Assembly (NCBI RefSeq): GCF_000763375.1
Contig: NZ_JPSY01000002.1
Location: forward strand, 186,001 to 250,000
DNA length: 64,000 nt
Direction: 5' to 3'
Source: Microbacterium profundi
Lineage (GTDB): Bacteria; Actinomycetota; Actinomycetes; Actinomycetales; Microbacteriaceae
Each line of letters begins with the position of its first letter. Within the stretch, counting starts at the first letter, position 1. The position numbers and the translations under genes were made by a program. Shown here in pieces: positions 20,866 to 29,608 of this stretch. Below the pieces are notes generated by a model. The model was not told the origin of the DNA and ran no database searches. It saw only the letters and a program-made list of their open reading frames with translations.

Positions 20866-22056
20866 CGCTCGAGGGCATCGAAGGCTCAACGCTGCACATC
20901 ACCACGCTGCTGCGACGTTTGCAGTGGGCGCCAGCATCGAAAGCACCGGGTCGATACGAAGTATGGTCACCGAGCGATTCCGACATCGATGAAGTCGTCA
21001 TTCCACTCAATCCCGAAAGCGGGGATTACCGGCAGCTTCTCGAACGTGCCCGGCGCTACCTGCTCCACCGATACGGCTCTGAGGCCGAGCGCATCGAAGC
21101 GCTCATCCTCATCAGCGCCGCCGCTGACCTGGACTCGACCCAATAGAAGAAAGAGACGACGGTCGACGCGGGCCTCATCCCCTGGGCACAAGGAGAAGCG
21201 ATCTTTACCGCAGCCCGCGACTCCCTCGTGGCAGCGGCCCGCGCGGTCCGTTCGAAAAGGCCCGTCCAAGGTAAGTCGAGTGGCTTCCTCGCGAAACGGT
21301 TCATGGAGCAAGTGTTCATGGGGCAGACCGAGGTGGGGAGCTTCATCGTTACGGCTCATGTGCCAGCATCTACACGTTTCCACACCAGCCAAAAGTCCGA
21401 GAACGTCGCGCTGAAAGACCCGCGCAAAGCCGACCTGGTGTCAGGCCGAGCAATCGTGGACGTGTTCGAGAACGCCATCGGCGCCGTACGTGAGACGCTC
21501 ACTGAATTCAAGCGTGCACCGCGCGTCGAGATGTTCTCAGAGCTCGTGCCACAGGGGGTGTCCTTCGAACTGGTGCGTGCGCTGGCGACTCTGACGCGAC
21601 GGTGATGCCGCTGTCAGCATTCAACGGGGGGAGGCCACGACGCAGCGACGGGAGATCGCTTTCGACTCTATCGAGGCTCCTGTTCTGGATCGCGTAGTTG
21701 CCTCCTTTGAACAAGCGCGCGAGCCACAGAAGGTCAAGATAACCGGCGAGGTCAGTCTCCTGGACAATTCCACCGCCGCGCCGGTTCACTTGGTGCGGGT
21801 CGACGTGATGAAGGGGGCGAAGGTGCGGCGTGTCCGCGTTCGACTGACGCCCGAGCAGTACGAACTTGCAGTGTCTGCGCATGCGGGGAAGCAATGGCTT
21901 ACGATGTCAGGATCGCTCGAGAAGGATGGGCGCGACTGGTGGCTGTACCACGCAGGTGACGTCGCTCCCACACCTCCGGACGAGGGACCTGTCGGGATCC
22001 AGCAAACGATGTGGGATGAGGAGTCAATCGGCGCGTTCTTGCCGCCGAGGGACTAA
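20862..22056 (+). pseudogene. Broken partner of the DUF4365 gene (nonsense plus frameshift)
   Basis: Three consecutive open segments read as one protein of about 398 residues. Segment A (20862-21146, from ATG) ends at TAG 21144-21146. Segment B continues in the same frame directly after that TAG (KKETTVDAGLIPWAQ...) through FMGQTEVGSFIVTAHVP to a TGA at 21603-21605. Segment C opens in another frame from about 21595 (RDGDAAVSIQRGE...) to 22056. Segment C has no good start of its own, and its composition stays coding-like across both breaks. The pattern (acidic WSPSDSD start, PWAQGEAIFTAARD, GQTEVGSF) is like full-length actinobacterial proteins of unknown function that I recall near DUF4365 genes. 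A sequencing error or readthrough of the amber codon cannot be excluded. Confidence 0.65.
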
Positions 22057-22919
22057 CACCTAGCGATCTGAGCAAGCGCCAAGCGCTCTGCGCAGCCAAG
22101 AATGGAACACGACGTTCGGCATCCTGCGCTTCGGGAGGCATGGTGACGAAACGCCGTTCAGAGGGAAGTTGGACAGCCAGTGAAACGAGCGCTGGTCCAC
22201 GCCATCGTGCCTCAGGAGAGTGCCGGCCCTGCTCGCCGCGGTGCCACTCGAGTCGAGAACGGTCAGCTGCAGGAAGAACTGCTGGGCGCTGCAAACGGGA
22301 TTCCAGGCGCGCGGATGCCGCGCTGCTCAGCGAAGGCGACCACGACAGCAGATGCAGCTCGGTTTATCCCAGATGAGCGAACCGTTCGTGTGTTCACGAC
22401 ATCGGCGTTTTCGCGCTCCGTCAGCTTGAAGCCCCGTGGCTTTCGCCGGATGTCGAAGCCTGGAGCGGGGACCGTCACGGGCATGATGCGGGGTCAGCGA
22501 AGGTCAGGACGTCGTCCAGAGCACGTCACCGATGTAGATCTCACTCATCTGGGTGCGGAAGAGGGGAAGGGGCGGGAGCTTGGTTATGGTCGGTCTATGC
22601 GCGGCGTCTCAGCTAGATGTTCGTACGGCCGCTTGCATAGCGCTGGAAGTCGAGGAGCGACTATTGTCGGCGGCGCTCGAAGACTGGACAGTAGCGCCGC
22701 TGAACACTCGACGATTGGAGTGCGATCACTTTGGAGGAGAGGGTCTTCGACCAGCGGCGGCTCCCTGGACATCACAACTAGTTGCTCGTGACGAGCCGAG
22801 TTGCAGAAAGAGGAACTCGAGTCCATATCATTACGAGCTTGGATTCCTCCGTCTGTATGCTGAGGCTGATCGTCACATTCGTCGCGCGAGGACGCCGGCT
22901 GAGCAAGAACGGACATCGG
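22057..22919. other. Region without a convincing gene
   Basis: About 860 bases between the broken gene and the small operon at 22920. Open frames here are Ser/Arg-rich shadows without ribosome sites or recognisable motifs. One frame (22553-22930, ACIALEVEERLLSAALEDW) could be a decayed gene tail, but I cannot support it. Confidence 0.5.
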
Positions 22920-23066
22920 ATGACCGCTAAGGGTGAGGGCAACAACGACGACTGGAAGCGCCCTGTTCAGAAGAACCCGAGCAATGACCGCCGGAGTGAG
23001 TCTCACCGGAACGCTCCCAAGCCCCCAAAACCGCCCACGCAACCACCGCGGCCGAAGAGTAAATGA
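22920..23066 (+). CDS. Small proline- and lysine-rich hypothetical protein
   Basis: A 48-residue hydrophilic protein (MTAKGEGNNDDWKRPVQKN..., ending in PPKPPTQPPRPKSK) with no known domain. The start EGNNDDWKRPVQK closely matches EGESNEDWKKKVQK at the start of the DUF2188 protein two genes on, which argues that it is real. Its stop overlaps the next ATG (ATGATG). Function unknown; the shared N-terminal motif may be a common interaction tag. Confidence 0.5.
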   Translation: MTAKGEGNNDDWKRPVQKNPSNDRRSESHRNAPKPPKPPTQPPRPKSK

Positions 23067-23581
23067 TGTTGGGGTGCATCGGCGCCCGCGCGGATCGTCG
23101 CCGGTTCGCTTTGTTAGCGTCCGAGCTCGACTCGGAGATCGCCTCTTTTGTTTCACGCGATGCCAGCATGCAGCAGCGCGCGACGATCCTTGTTGGAGCG
23201 GCCAGCGTCGTGGGTGCTCTTCAGGTGGGAACGTCCTTCGACTGGGCGACGGTCGCCAGCCTCGTGCTGTCCTTCATCGCAGCGGTCTCGGGCGTGGTGG
23301 TGATTTTTCCGCGTACTGGTGATGCCCTTGACGTTCGTGCGCTGCGAGACGGCCTCGTCTCGATGGCGCCTGAAGACGGCGCAGCGAAACTCATCGATAC
23401 CAAGCTCGAGATACTCGAAGCCGACGAGAAGTGGCTCAGTCGTCGGGGGTGGTTCGCGCGTGTCGGATTCATCTCGCTCAGTCTGAGCATCGCTGTCGCG
23501 ACCATAGCGGTCCTTCTGCCAGGGCCAGAAACCGATCCCGCCATGGTGGACGTTCTCGTCGGGGTTTTCTATGGGAACTGA
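23063..23581 (+). CDS. Three-helix membrane protein, possibly a conflict-system membrane effector
   Basis: A 172-residue protein with a short cytosolic N-terminus, a hairpin of two hydrophobic segments (ATILVGAASVVGALQVG and WATVASLVLSFIAAVSGVVV, about residues 40-85), a charged helical linker (AAKLIDTKLEILEADEKWL) and a third segment (VGFISLSLSIAVATIAVLL). This layout resembles the Pycsar membrane effector and SLATT-type families, but I cannot prove homology. It is overlapped on both sides by its operon partners. Confidence 0.6.
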   Translation: MMLGCIGARADRRRFALLASELDSEIASFVSRDASMQQRATILVGAASVVGALQVGTSFDWATVASLVLSFIAAVSGVVVIFPRTGDALDVRALRDGLVSMAPEDGAAKLIDTKLEILEADEKWLSRRGWFARVGFISLSLSIAVATIAVLLPGPETDPAMVDVLVGVFYGN

Positions 23582-23906
23582 CGAGGGCGAGTCCAACGAG
23601 GACTGGAAAAAGAAGGTTCAGAAGATCCGACAAGAGAACGGAGCGGACATGGGAAGCGGCAACGACGGAAACCGTCATGTGGTCCCCAATAACGAGCGAG
23701 GCGGCTGGGACGTCGTGAAGGAAGGACACAAGCGCGCCTCGGCACATGAGCCGACGCAGAAGGCTGCCGAGCGCCGAGCAAAAGAGATCGTGGAGAAGTC
23801 GGGGCGAGGCGACGGCGAGGTCATCGTCCACCGCAAAGACGGGCGCGTTCGAGACAGTGACTCTGGCTCCAAGAATGAAAGCCCACGCAAAGACACGAAG
23901 CACTGA
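23571..23906 (+). CDS. DUF2188 domain protein
   Basis: A 111-residue basic protein. Residues about 33-95 match DUF2188: NRHVVPNNERGGWDVVKEGH, then ASAHEPTQKAAERRAKEIV and GEVIVHRKDGRVRDSD. The family is small and of unknown function. The ATG at 23571 overlaps the end of the membrane-protein gene by 11 bases. Its N-terminus repeats the DW-K-x-VQK motif of the first small gene. Confidence 0.75.
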   Translation: MGTDEGESNEDWKKKVQKIRQENGADMGSGNDGNRHVVPNNERGGWDVVKEGHKRASAHEPTQKAAERRAKEIVEKSGRGDGEVIVHRKDGRVRDSDSGSKNESPRKDTKH

Positions 23907-24053
23907 CGGAGGCGCGAGCGCCCGGTATACACGCCGGCAGGCGCGTTTGAGCGATCATCCAGTCACGATGTTCAAGCGCACGCGCCGGTGGCTTCGCGCT
24001 TCTGGTCGCGTGCGAATGTGATCCCATAGGGATGAGTCCGCTCAAAGAGGGCA

Positions 24054-24099
24054 CTGAGTCAGGAGGGGGAGCTGCAGCCTCCCCCTCCCTTTCACTCAG
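24054..24099. terminator. Bidirectional terminator hairpin
   Basis: Stem GGAGGGGGAG (24062-24071) with CTCCCCCTCC (24079-24088), extended by CTGAGT (24054-24059) and ACTCAG (24094-24099). It lies between the rightward DUF2188 operon and the leftward HtaA gene, so it can serve both. Confidence 0.7.
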
Positions 24100-24156
24100 C
24101 GGTGCAGGTTGCACCTCTAGGTCTCGAGCAGATCAAGGATCATTGGCTCGAGAAGA

Positions 24157-24684
24157 TCAGACTTTGGCGTGGGTGACCGTAGTGGTGGGAAAGCTCGCGC
24201 CCGGCCCGAGCGGGATTCGTATGGTCACTGGTGCCATGACCTCGTTCACCGCGTAGGAACCGGCGAATAGCTCGGAGCCAGCGGGGGTCAGGGCTGATGG
24301 GGCTTCCAGCCACATGAGGACGTCATCGTCGTGAGTCTGCGCGGGAAGGTCGATCTCGCATAGCTCGTCATGGGCGCCGTCTACGCCGTTGATGAGAGTC
24401 GCGGTGGTCCGAACTACCCGGATCAACGGAGAACTGAGGGTCACAGCGAGCAGTCCGCGATGAGCGACGAACCGAACCTCGCCGCCGAATTGAAGGTCCA
24501 CTCCTTCTGGGGTACGGGCCACCGATATCAACGGGAAGTAGAACTGCCCGTCGTTGGTGACCGAGGCGCCCCCGCCCCAGCGAATGACGCCGTCCGGCAT
24601 GCTACGGATGTAACGGAGGAAGGAGTCCTTGACACTCCAGGCGAAACCCAGATCGGCTCGGTCATCGAAGCGCGGTGTGTTCAT
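24157..24684 (-). CDS. HtaA domain protein
   Basis: A 175-residue protein of the HtaA type: GFAWSVKDSFLRYIRSMPDG, QFYFPLISV, LQFGGEVRFVAHRGLLAVTLSSP. HtaA domains bind haem in corynebacterial surface proteins, but here there is no signal peptide or membrane anchor, so the protein is probably cytosolic and its ligand is uncertain. GGAG precedes the ATG. It lies downstream of ald and is separated from it by a hairpin. Confidence 0.75.
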   Translation of the reverse strand: MNTPRFDDRADLGFAWSVKDSFLRYIRSMPDGVIRWGGGASVTNDGQFYFPLISVARTPEGVDLQFGGEVRFVAHRGLLAVTLSSPLIRVVRTTATLINGVDGAHDELCEIDLPAQTHDDDVLMWLEAPSALTPAGSELFAGSYAVNEVMAPVTIRIPLGPGASFPTTTVTHAKV

Positions 24685-24701
24685 ATGATGTCTCCTCGGT
24701 C

Positions 24702-24734
24702 ATAGTTGCAGGGGCGTGATGCCCCCGCAACTAT
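24702..24734 (-). terminator. Hairpin between ald and the HtaA gene
   Basis: ATAGTTGC-A-GGGGC (24702-24715) pairs with GCCCC-C-GCAACTAT (24721-24734) around a 5-base loop, with one A/C mismatch. It sits just after the ald stop and before the HtaA ribosome site, so it probably attenuates read-through. Confidence 0.55.
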
Positions 24735-24740
24735 GTGCGA

Positions 24741-25859
24741 TCAGGCGGCGAGGACCCGTTCGACCGCGGCGCTTTCGATGCCGAGAGCCTCGCCAACTGC
24801 CGCGTTCGTGAGCACGCCCTCATGGGTGCTGAGGCCTCGAGCCAGGGACGCATCTGCGGCCAGTGCCGCCCGCCATCCCTTGTCGGCAATGGCCAGTGCG
24901 TAGGGCAGGGTCGCATTGGTCAGAGAAATCGTCGAGGTGCGGGGGACGGCACCCGGCATGTTGGCCACGCAATAGTAGATAGCGTCGTGAACAGGGAAGG
25001 TGGGATCATCGTGGGTCGTAGGACGGGAGCCTTCGAAGCATCCGCCCTGGTCGATAGCAATGTCCACGAGGACGGAGCCGGGACGCATGCGAGCCACCAT
25101 CTCGTCGGTGACGAGCTTGGGAGCGCTCGCCCCGGGGATGAGAACGGAGCCGATGACGAGATCCGCGTCCTCCACCGCAGCAGCGATGGTGTACGGGCTC
25201 GAGCGCAGGGTAGTCACCCGGCCGTCAAAGCGTGCTTCGAGCGCGCGCAGACGAGGGAGGTTCACATCGAGCAGAGTGACCTCCGCTCCGAGCCCCAGCG
25301 CCATTGTGGCCGCGTGCTCGCCTGCGACGCCACCGCCGATGATGACGACCTTGCCTTTCGGCGCGCCCGGGACGCCGCCGAGGAGAAGCCCGCGCCCGCC
25401 CTGCGACCGCATCAGCTGGTTCGCGCCCACCTGGGTGGAAAGCCTGCCCGCGACCTCCGACATCGGCGAGAGCAACGGAAGGCTACGATCCGGAAGCTGC
25501 ACAGTCTCATAGGCGATGGCGGTCGTGCCGGTGTCGAGCAGGGCCCGCGTCAGCGGGGCGTCCGCTGCGAGGTGCAGGTAGGTGAAGAGGATCTGGTCCT
25601 TGCGCATGCGGGAGTACTCGCTGCTGACAGGCTCCTTGACCTTCAAGATCATGTCGGCTGCTGCCCACACCGATTCCGCATCTGGAAGGAGCTCGGCGCC
25701 GGCGTCCGCATACTCGTCGTCCGAGAAGGCGCTGCCGACACCAGCCCCGGCCTGGACGAGCACGCGATGCCCGTGCGCTGCGAGTTCGGCGACGCCGGCA
25801 GGTGTCGCTGCGACACGGTTCTCATTGTTCTTCACTTCCGTGGGAACACCGATGATCAT
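24741..25859 (-). CDS. ald: Alanine dehydrogenase
   Basis: A 372-residue enzyme, as usual for Ald, catalysing reversible NAD-dependent oxidation of L-alanine to pyruvate and ammonia. Seen: [17 protein letters not shown] at the N-terminus, the substrate Lys in ILKVKEP, active-site His in FTYLHLAAD, the NAD loop [14 protein letters not shown] and [13 protein letters not shown] start at the ATG at 25859, which gives the canonical N-terminus. It lies in an operon after an ALDH and an ADH, consistent with alanine being an intermediate of the pathway. Confidence 0.95.
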   Translation of the reverse strand: MIIGVPTEVKNNENRVAATPAGVAELAAHGHRVLVQAGAGVGSAFSDDEYADAGAELLPDAESVWAAADMILKVKEPVSSEYSRMRKDQILFTYLHLAADAPLTRALLDTGTTAIAYETVQLPDRSLPLLSPMSEVAGRLSTQVGANQLMRSQGGRGLLLGGVPGAPKGKVVIIGGGVAGEHAATMALGLGAEVTLLDVNLPRLRALEARFDGRVTTLRSSPYTIAAAVEDADLVIGSVLIPGASAPKLVTDEMVARMRPGSVLVDIAIDQGGCFEGSRPTTHDDPTFPVHDAIYYCVANMPGAVPRTSTISLTNATLPYALAIADKGWRAALAADASLARGLSTHEGVLTNAAVGEALGIESAAVERVLAA

Positions 25860-25899
25860 GTGATTCTGCTTTCTCTTGCGGATGATGTGAATGGACGAT

Positions 25900-27369
25900 C
25901 TAGATGGGCAGGGAGGGGTCGTCGATCCCAACGACCCGACGCCCCTGGTAGAAGGCGACGCCTTGAGCAGGGCCGTGACCACCTACCCCGGACGTGCCCC
26001 AGAAGGTCTGCTGTGATTCGCCTGCCAGGTCGGCCATTTTGGTGCCGTTCACCCTGACCTCTCCGGCGAGAAGACGGCCCCCGGCCTGGATTGCTTTGTC
26101 TTCGTCTGCGCCGAACACGAACGCGTCCAGCCCGCCACCAACGGCGTTTGCATCGGAGATGGCATCAGCGACGTCGTCGTAGGGGTGCACAGTCACTGCC
26201 GGGCCGAACAGTTCTTCCGATGCCGCAGCAGCAGGAAGCCCCGTGATCACAGCCGGGGCGAAGAACCAACCATCCGCCGCCGGCGTCGTTCCGATGCGGA
26301 GCACCCGTGCCCCTCGAGCTTCATGTTCAGCAACGGCGGCCTCGAGGCGGTCGCGATGTGCTTCGTAGGCGAGAGGCCCGAGGTCACAGTCGGGTTCGAG
26401 CGAGTGCATGATCCGAATGCGCTCCGCCTCGGCCACGAGCGCATCGGTGAGCGTATCGTGCATGGACCTCGGGACGAGAACCTTCCCGGGCGCTTCGCAC
26501 CACTGCCCGTTCAGGCGTGTCATACCCGCGATGAGCTCAGACGCAGTCCTCCCCACATCTGCGCCATCGAGGACGAGGGCGGGATTGTTCGACCCGAGCT
26601 CGAGCTGCACGTTGGCAAGGGACTCAGCGGCTGCGCGGGCGACCGCTCGGCCAGCGGCGAGACCTCCCGTGAAGGTGATGACACGAACCCGAGGATCCGA
26701 GGTCAGCGCACTGCCGACACTCGCGCCACCGTGAACGAGCTGCACCGATGCGGCTGGGAGGGCGCGGGCATCCAACACCTGAACGAACAACGCGAACGCA
26801 ATCTGCGCTCCTGCCGGAGTCCATTCGGACGGCTTCAGAATTGAAGGCGAGCCCGCGCCGAAGGCCGCGGCGAGCTTGGAGACAGCGACGAAGGTCGGCG
26901 CGTTCCACGGCGCGAGAATCAGAGTCGGACCCAGGGAACGGTTCAGCAGGCGGACGGTGCGGCCCGATGCAGGCAGTTCCTTACCGTCCCCGAGGTTCAG
27001 TACTTCTGCGGCCAGGGACCGCACCCGCGCACCGAGGGAGCCCGCCAGCATGCGAGTGGTGGAGAGGGGGTTGCCTGTGGATAGCGAATCCTGCAGTGCG
27101 ATGTCGTCAGCTGCGTCATCGAGAAGGGACGCCCATTCTCCGAGGGCGGCAGCGCGGGACGCGGGGCCCAGATCGTCGAGGATCTGCGCCGTGAACAAGC
27201 GGTCCGCCGCGGCGATGGCATCCGCTACCGATTCGGTGGAGTTCTCACGCTGAGGGCCACGCCGTGCCCCCGTGTTCGGGTCGTGAAGCGAACCAATCTC
27301 GTGGTCCGGGACGGCCCAACGGCCATCGATCCAGGATCGCGTCTCGACAACCGGTACTGAGACCGTCAC
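25900..27369 (-). CDS. Aldehyde dehydrogenase family protein
   Basis: A 489-residue ALDH. Motifs: [30 protein letters not shown], general base in [13 protein letters not shown] and nucleophile Cys in [10 protein letters not shown]. It differs clearly from the ALDHs at 2120 and 36899 (GSNNPA for GGKSAN; QWCEAPG for QDCCARS), indicating a different substrate. An AGAGGAAAC ribosome site favours GTG 27369 over ATG 27384, which overlaps the ADH stop. In context it may oxidise the aldehyde from the ADH, for example alaninal to alanine. Confidence 0.87.
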   Translation of the reverse strand: MTVSVPVVETRSWIDGRWAVPDHEIGSLHDPNTGARRGPQRENSTESVADAIAAADRLFTAQILDDLGPASRAAALGEWASLLDDAADDIALQDSLSTGNPLSTTRMLAGSLGARVRSLAAEVLNLGDGKELPASGRTVRLLNRSLGPTLILAPWNAPTFVAVSKLAAAFGAGSPSILKPSEWTPAGAQIAFALFVQVLDARALPAASVQLVHGGASVGSALTSDPRVRVITFTGGLAAGRAVARAAAESLANVQLELGSNNPALVLDGADVGRTASELIAGMTRLNGQWCEAPGKVLVPRSMHDTLTDALVAEAERIRIMHSLEPDCDLGPLAYEAHRDRLEAAVAEHEARGARVLRIGTTPAADGWFFAPAVITGLPAAAASEELFGPAVTVHPYDDVADAISDANAVGGGLDAFVFGADEDKAIQAGGRLLAGEVRVNGTKMADLAGESQQTFWGTSGVGGHGPAQGVAFYQGRRVVGIDDPSLPI

Positions 27370-27380
27370 ATCGTTTCCTC

Positions 27381-28484
27381 TCATTCGAACGACACCACCG
27401 TGCGGATGGTCTCGGGGGAGCACATCGCTTGCAGCCCTGCGTTGATGTCGGAGAACGGGATGATGGACGTCACCATCGCGCGCAGGTCGAGGACGCCGCG
27501 CTCGTACTGATCGACAAGCATCGGAACGTCGGCGAGGAACTGATTGGCTCCCATGTAGGCGCCCTGGATGCGGCGGTCGCCTTCGATGAGAGCACCGGCA
27601 TCGATGCTGATGCGCTTACCTGCCGGCATGAGCCCCAGAATTGTGGCAACGCCGCGCGGTGCGAGCAGATCGAATGCGAGTTCGGCGGTTTCTGGTCGCC
27701 CAACCGCTTCGAACGAACGCGTCACGCCGTTCGGGATGACCTCTCTCACGGCGTCGATGACCTCCGACATCGTTCCGGATACGACGACATCAGTCGCCCC
27801 CATCTCGGTGGCAAGGAGCAACTTCTCCGGGTGCAGGTCGATGGCGATGACTCTCCGTGCCCCGGACATGCGAGCGGCTTGAATCGCGGCCATGCCGACA
27901 CCGCCACATCCGATGACGGCGACGGTGTCATCGGGGCCCACCCGTGCGCCGTGCGTGACCGCGCCGACGCCGGTGCTGATGCAACAGCCGAGGAGGCAGG
28001 CGACGTCCAGACCAACAGTGTCAGGCAGCACCGCGAGCGAGGCTTCATCGAGTACGAACGCTTCCGCGAACGTGCCCATCCCGCCCAGCATTGACACGGG
28101 CGTACCGTCTTCGGTCTCCAACTTCGGACGCTCCCGGTGGCGCCGCTGCGATGTGCGCTCACAGAGCGTCGCATTGCCTGACACGCACTTCGGGCACGCG
28201 CCGCAATTGGGGGTGACGGTGGCAACGACCCGGTCGCCAACCTTCACCCGATCTACGCCTGGCCCGACACGTTCGACGACGCCAGCGACCTCGTGACCGA
28301 GGACAGCCGGCACATCCATGGGGAGAGTGCCATCGGCGTAGTGGAGGTCGCTGTGGCACAGCCCGATGGCGCCAGAGCGCACCAGCACCTCACCGTGAAG
28401 CGGCTCATCGAGGAGCAGCGTGCGATGGTCCAGTGGTGCCCCCGGGCTGTGCAGCACCGCGGCGCGGATCGGCAGTCGTGCCAT
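27381..28484 (-). CDS. Zinc-dependent alcohol dehydrogenase (class III-like MDR)
   Basis: A 367-residue medium-chain dehydrogenase. The catalytic zinc ligands lie in IGLCHSDLHY and LGHEVAGVVERVG; the structural zinc motif is the C-x2-C-x2-C-x7-C region in NCGACPKCVSGNATLC; the NAD loop is GCGGVGMAAI followed by IDLHPEK. It would oxidise an alcohol such as an amino alcohol. It is first in the leftward adh-aldh-ald operon, facing the amidotransferase gene across a region with a candidate operator. Confidence 0.9.
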   Translation of the reverse strand: MARLPIRAAVLHSPGAPLDHRTLLLDEPLHGEVLVRSGAIGLCHSDLHYADGTLPMDVPAVLGHEVAGVVERVGPGVDRVKVGDRVVATVTPNCGACPKCVSGNATLCERTSQRRHRERPKLETEDGTPVSMLGGMGTFAEAFVLDEASLAVLPDTVGLDVACLLGCCISTGVGAVTHGARVGPDDTVAVIGCGGVGMAAIQAARMSGARRVIAIDLHPEKLLLATEMGATDVVVSGTMSEVIDAVREVIPNGVTRSFEAVGRPETAELAFDLLAPRGVATILGLMPAGKRISIDAGALIEGDRRIQGAYMGANQFLADVPMLVDQYERGVLDLRAMVTSIIPFSDINAGLQAMCSPETIRTVVSFE

Positions 28485-28583
28485 TGCGACGTCCTCCTTG
28501 GAGCTCTTCGATGGGCTTCCAAGGAATAGTCATCCTCAGATCCAGTTCGAGGCGGTGCGCCTGGCACGCTGTTCGGGTCGGTG

Positions 28584-28600
28584 GTGTGCGCCGAGCACAT
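28584..28600 (+). promoter_or_regulatory. Candidate regulon operator GTGTGC-N5-GCACAT
   Basis: GTGTGCGCCGAGCACAT, an imperfect palindrome matching the motif repeated at 31235, 36776, 41755 and 47269. It lies in the divergent region between adh (28484, leftward) and the amidotransferase gene (28665, rightward), about 100 and 65 bases from their starts. Confidence 0.55.
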
Positions 28601-28664
28601 GCCCGTCCGGTTGCCTTGTGGTGAAGTGTGTGCTGGCCCTATCCCTGCGCTTAAAGGAGCACCC

Positions 28665-29396
28665 ATGACAGACACCTCTGCATCCCGCCGCCCCACATTG
28701 CTTGTCATCCAGCCTGACGTGAAAGCCGATCTGGAGCGGCTCGGTGAGTGGATCGCCGAGGAAGGGGTCGATGTCACCGTGGTGCGACCATTTGACGGGG
28801 ATGAGATTCCCGATCTCGGTGAGGTGGATGGGCTCGTTGTGCTCGGCGGCGGCATGGGAGCGATGGACGTGGACGATTTCCCATGGCTTGAAGGCATCAA
28901 AGAGCGCCTGCGTGAAGCTGTGGCCACGGAGCTGCCGACGCTGGGCATCTGTCTTGGTGCGCAACTGCTCGCCGACGCGACAGGTGGACATGTTCGCCGC
29001 GGTGACGCTGGCCTGGAGAGCGGGGTCGTCGCCGTGGATTGGCAGCAGGAGGCCGAGAACGATCCTCTTGTCGCCGGTCTCCCCCGCCCGCTGCTGGCGG
29101 GCGCGATGCACTTCGACGGCATCGTGAGCTTGCCCGAGGATGCGGTGCTGCTGGGGACGGGAGAGAAGTACCGTCACCAGGTGTTCCGTTTGTCCTCCGC
29201 GTGGGGAGTGCAGTTTCACCCAGAGATCTCTCCGGCGCGATTCGAAAGCTGGCGTTCGTTGATCCCGGACGAGCACCGCTCCGCTTATGACGTCCAGGCC
29301 GAGGAGTTCAAGTCGTCCGACGCCGCTGTGAAGGAAGGGTCGAAGGCCCTCGCCGAGCGCTTCGCGAACATCGTTCGCGCCCGAGCGCAAGGGTAG
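28665..29396 (+). CDS. Type 1 glutamine amidotransferase-like hydrolase
   Basis: A 243-residue class-I amidotransferase fold resembling the GMP-synthase-like GATase group. Motifs: LVVLGGGMGAMD, nucleophile elbow LGICLGAQLLA and QFHPEIS with the catalytic His and Glu. No synthase partner is adjacent, so it may hydrolyse a gamma-glutamyl amide in this pathway, which would make it the second such hydrolase besides 33513. AAAGGAG precedes the ATG at 28665; the upstream extension is not supported. Confidence 0.85.
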   Translation: MTDTSASRRPTLLVIQPDVKADLERLGEWIAEEGVDVTVVRPFDGDEIPDLGEVDGLVVLGGGMGAMDVDDFPWLEGIKERLREAVATELPTLGICLGAQLLADATGGHVRRGDAGLESGVVAVDWQQEAENDPLVAGLPRPLLAGAMHFDGIVSLPEDAVLLGTGEKYRHQVFRLSSAWGVQFHPEISPARFESWRSLIPDEHRSAYDVQAEEFKSSDAAVKEGSKALAERFANIVRARAQG

Positions 29397-29430
29397 CGAC
29401 GCTTTGTCCGCAGGCTCCGGCGTCTGAACC

Positions 29431-29447
29431 ATAGGCGCGGCGCACAT
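29431..29447 (+). promoter_or_regulatory. Weaker copy of the candidate operator
   Basis: ATAGGCGCGGCGCACAT differs from the perfect site at 31235 in two bases of the left half. It lies about 160 bases upstream of the permease gene. Confidence 0.4.
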
Positions 29448-29608
29448 ATCGTTCCGTTGACATGGTCGCAGGGGACACACCGCGCCGCGTCAAGCGTCAG
29501 TAGTTTGCCGCACATCCCGATTGAGTGAACGAAGGCGTTCACAGCGTTCAGGTCTCTTGAACGGGAGTACCCACTTGTCAGGCAACATGCACTGAGAGGC
29601 ATACCCGA

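Noticed and set aside
22180..22791. 203-codon frame in the accessory island
   Set aside because: Ser/Arg/Gly-rich, no ribosome site, no domain; probably noncoding.
14646..24156. CRISPR array or tRNA attachment site for the island
   Set aside because: No regularly spaced repeats and no tRNA gene or direct att-like repeat could be recognised at the island borders.
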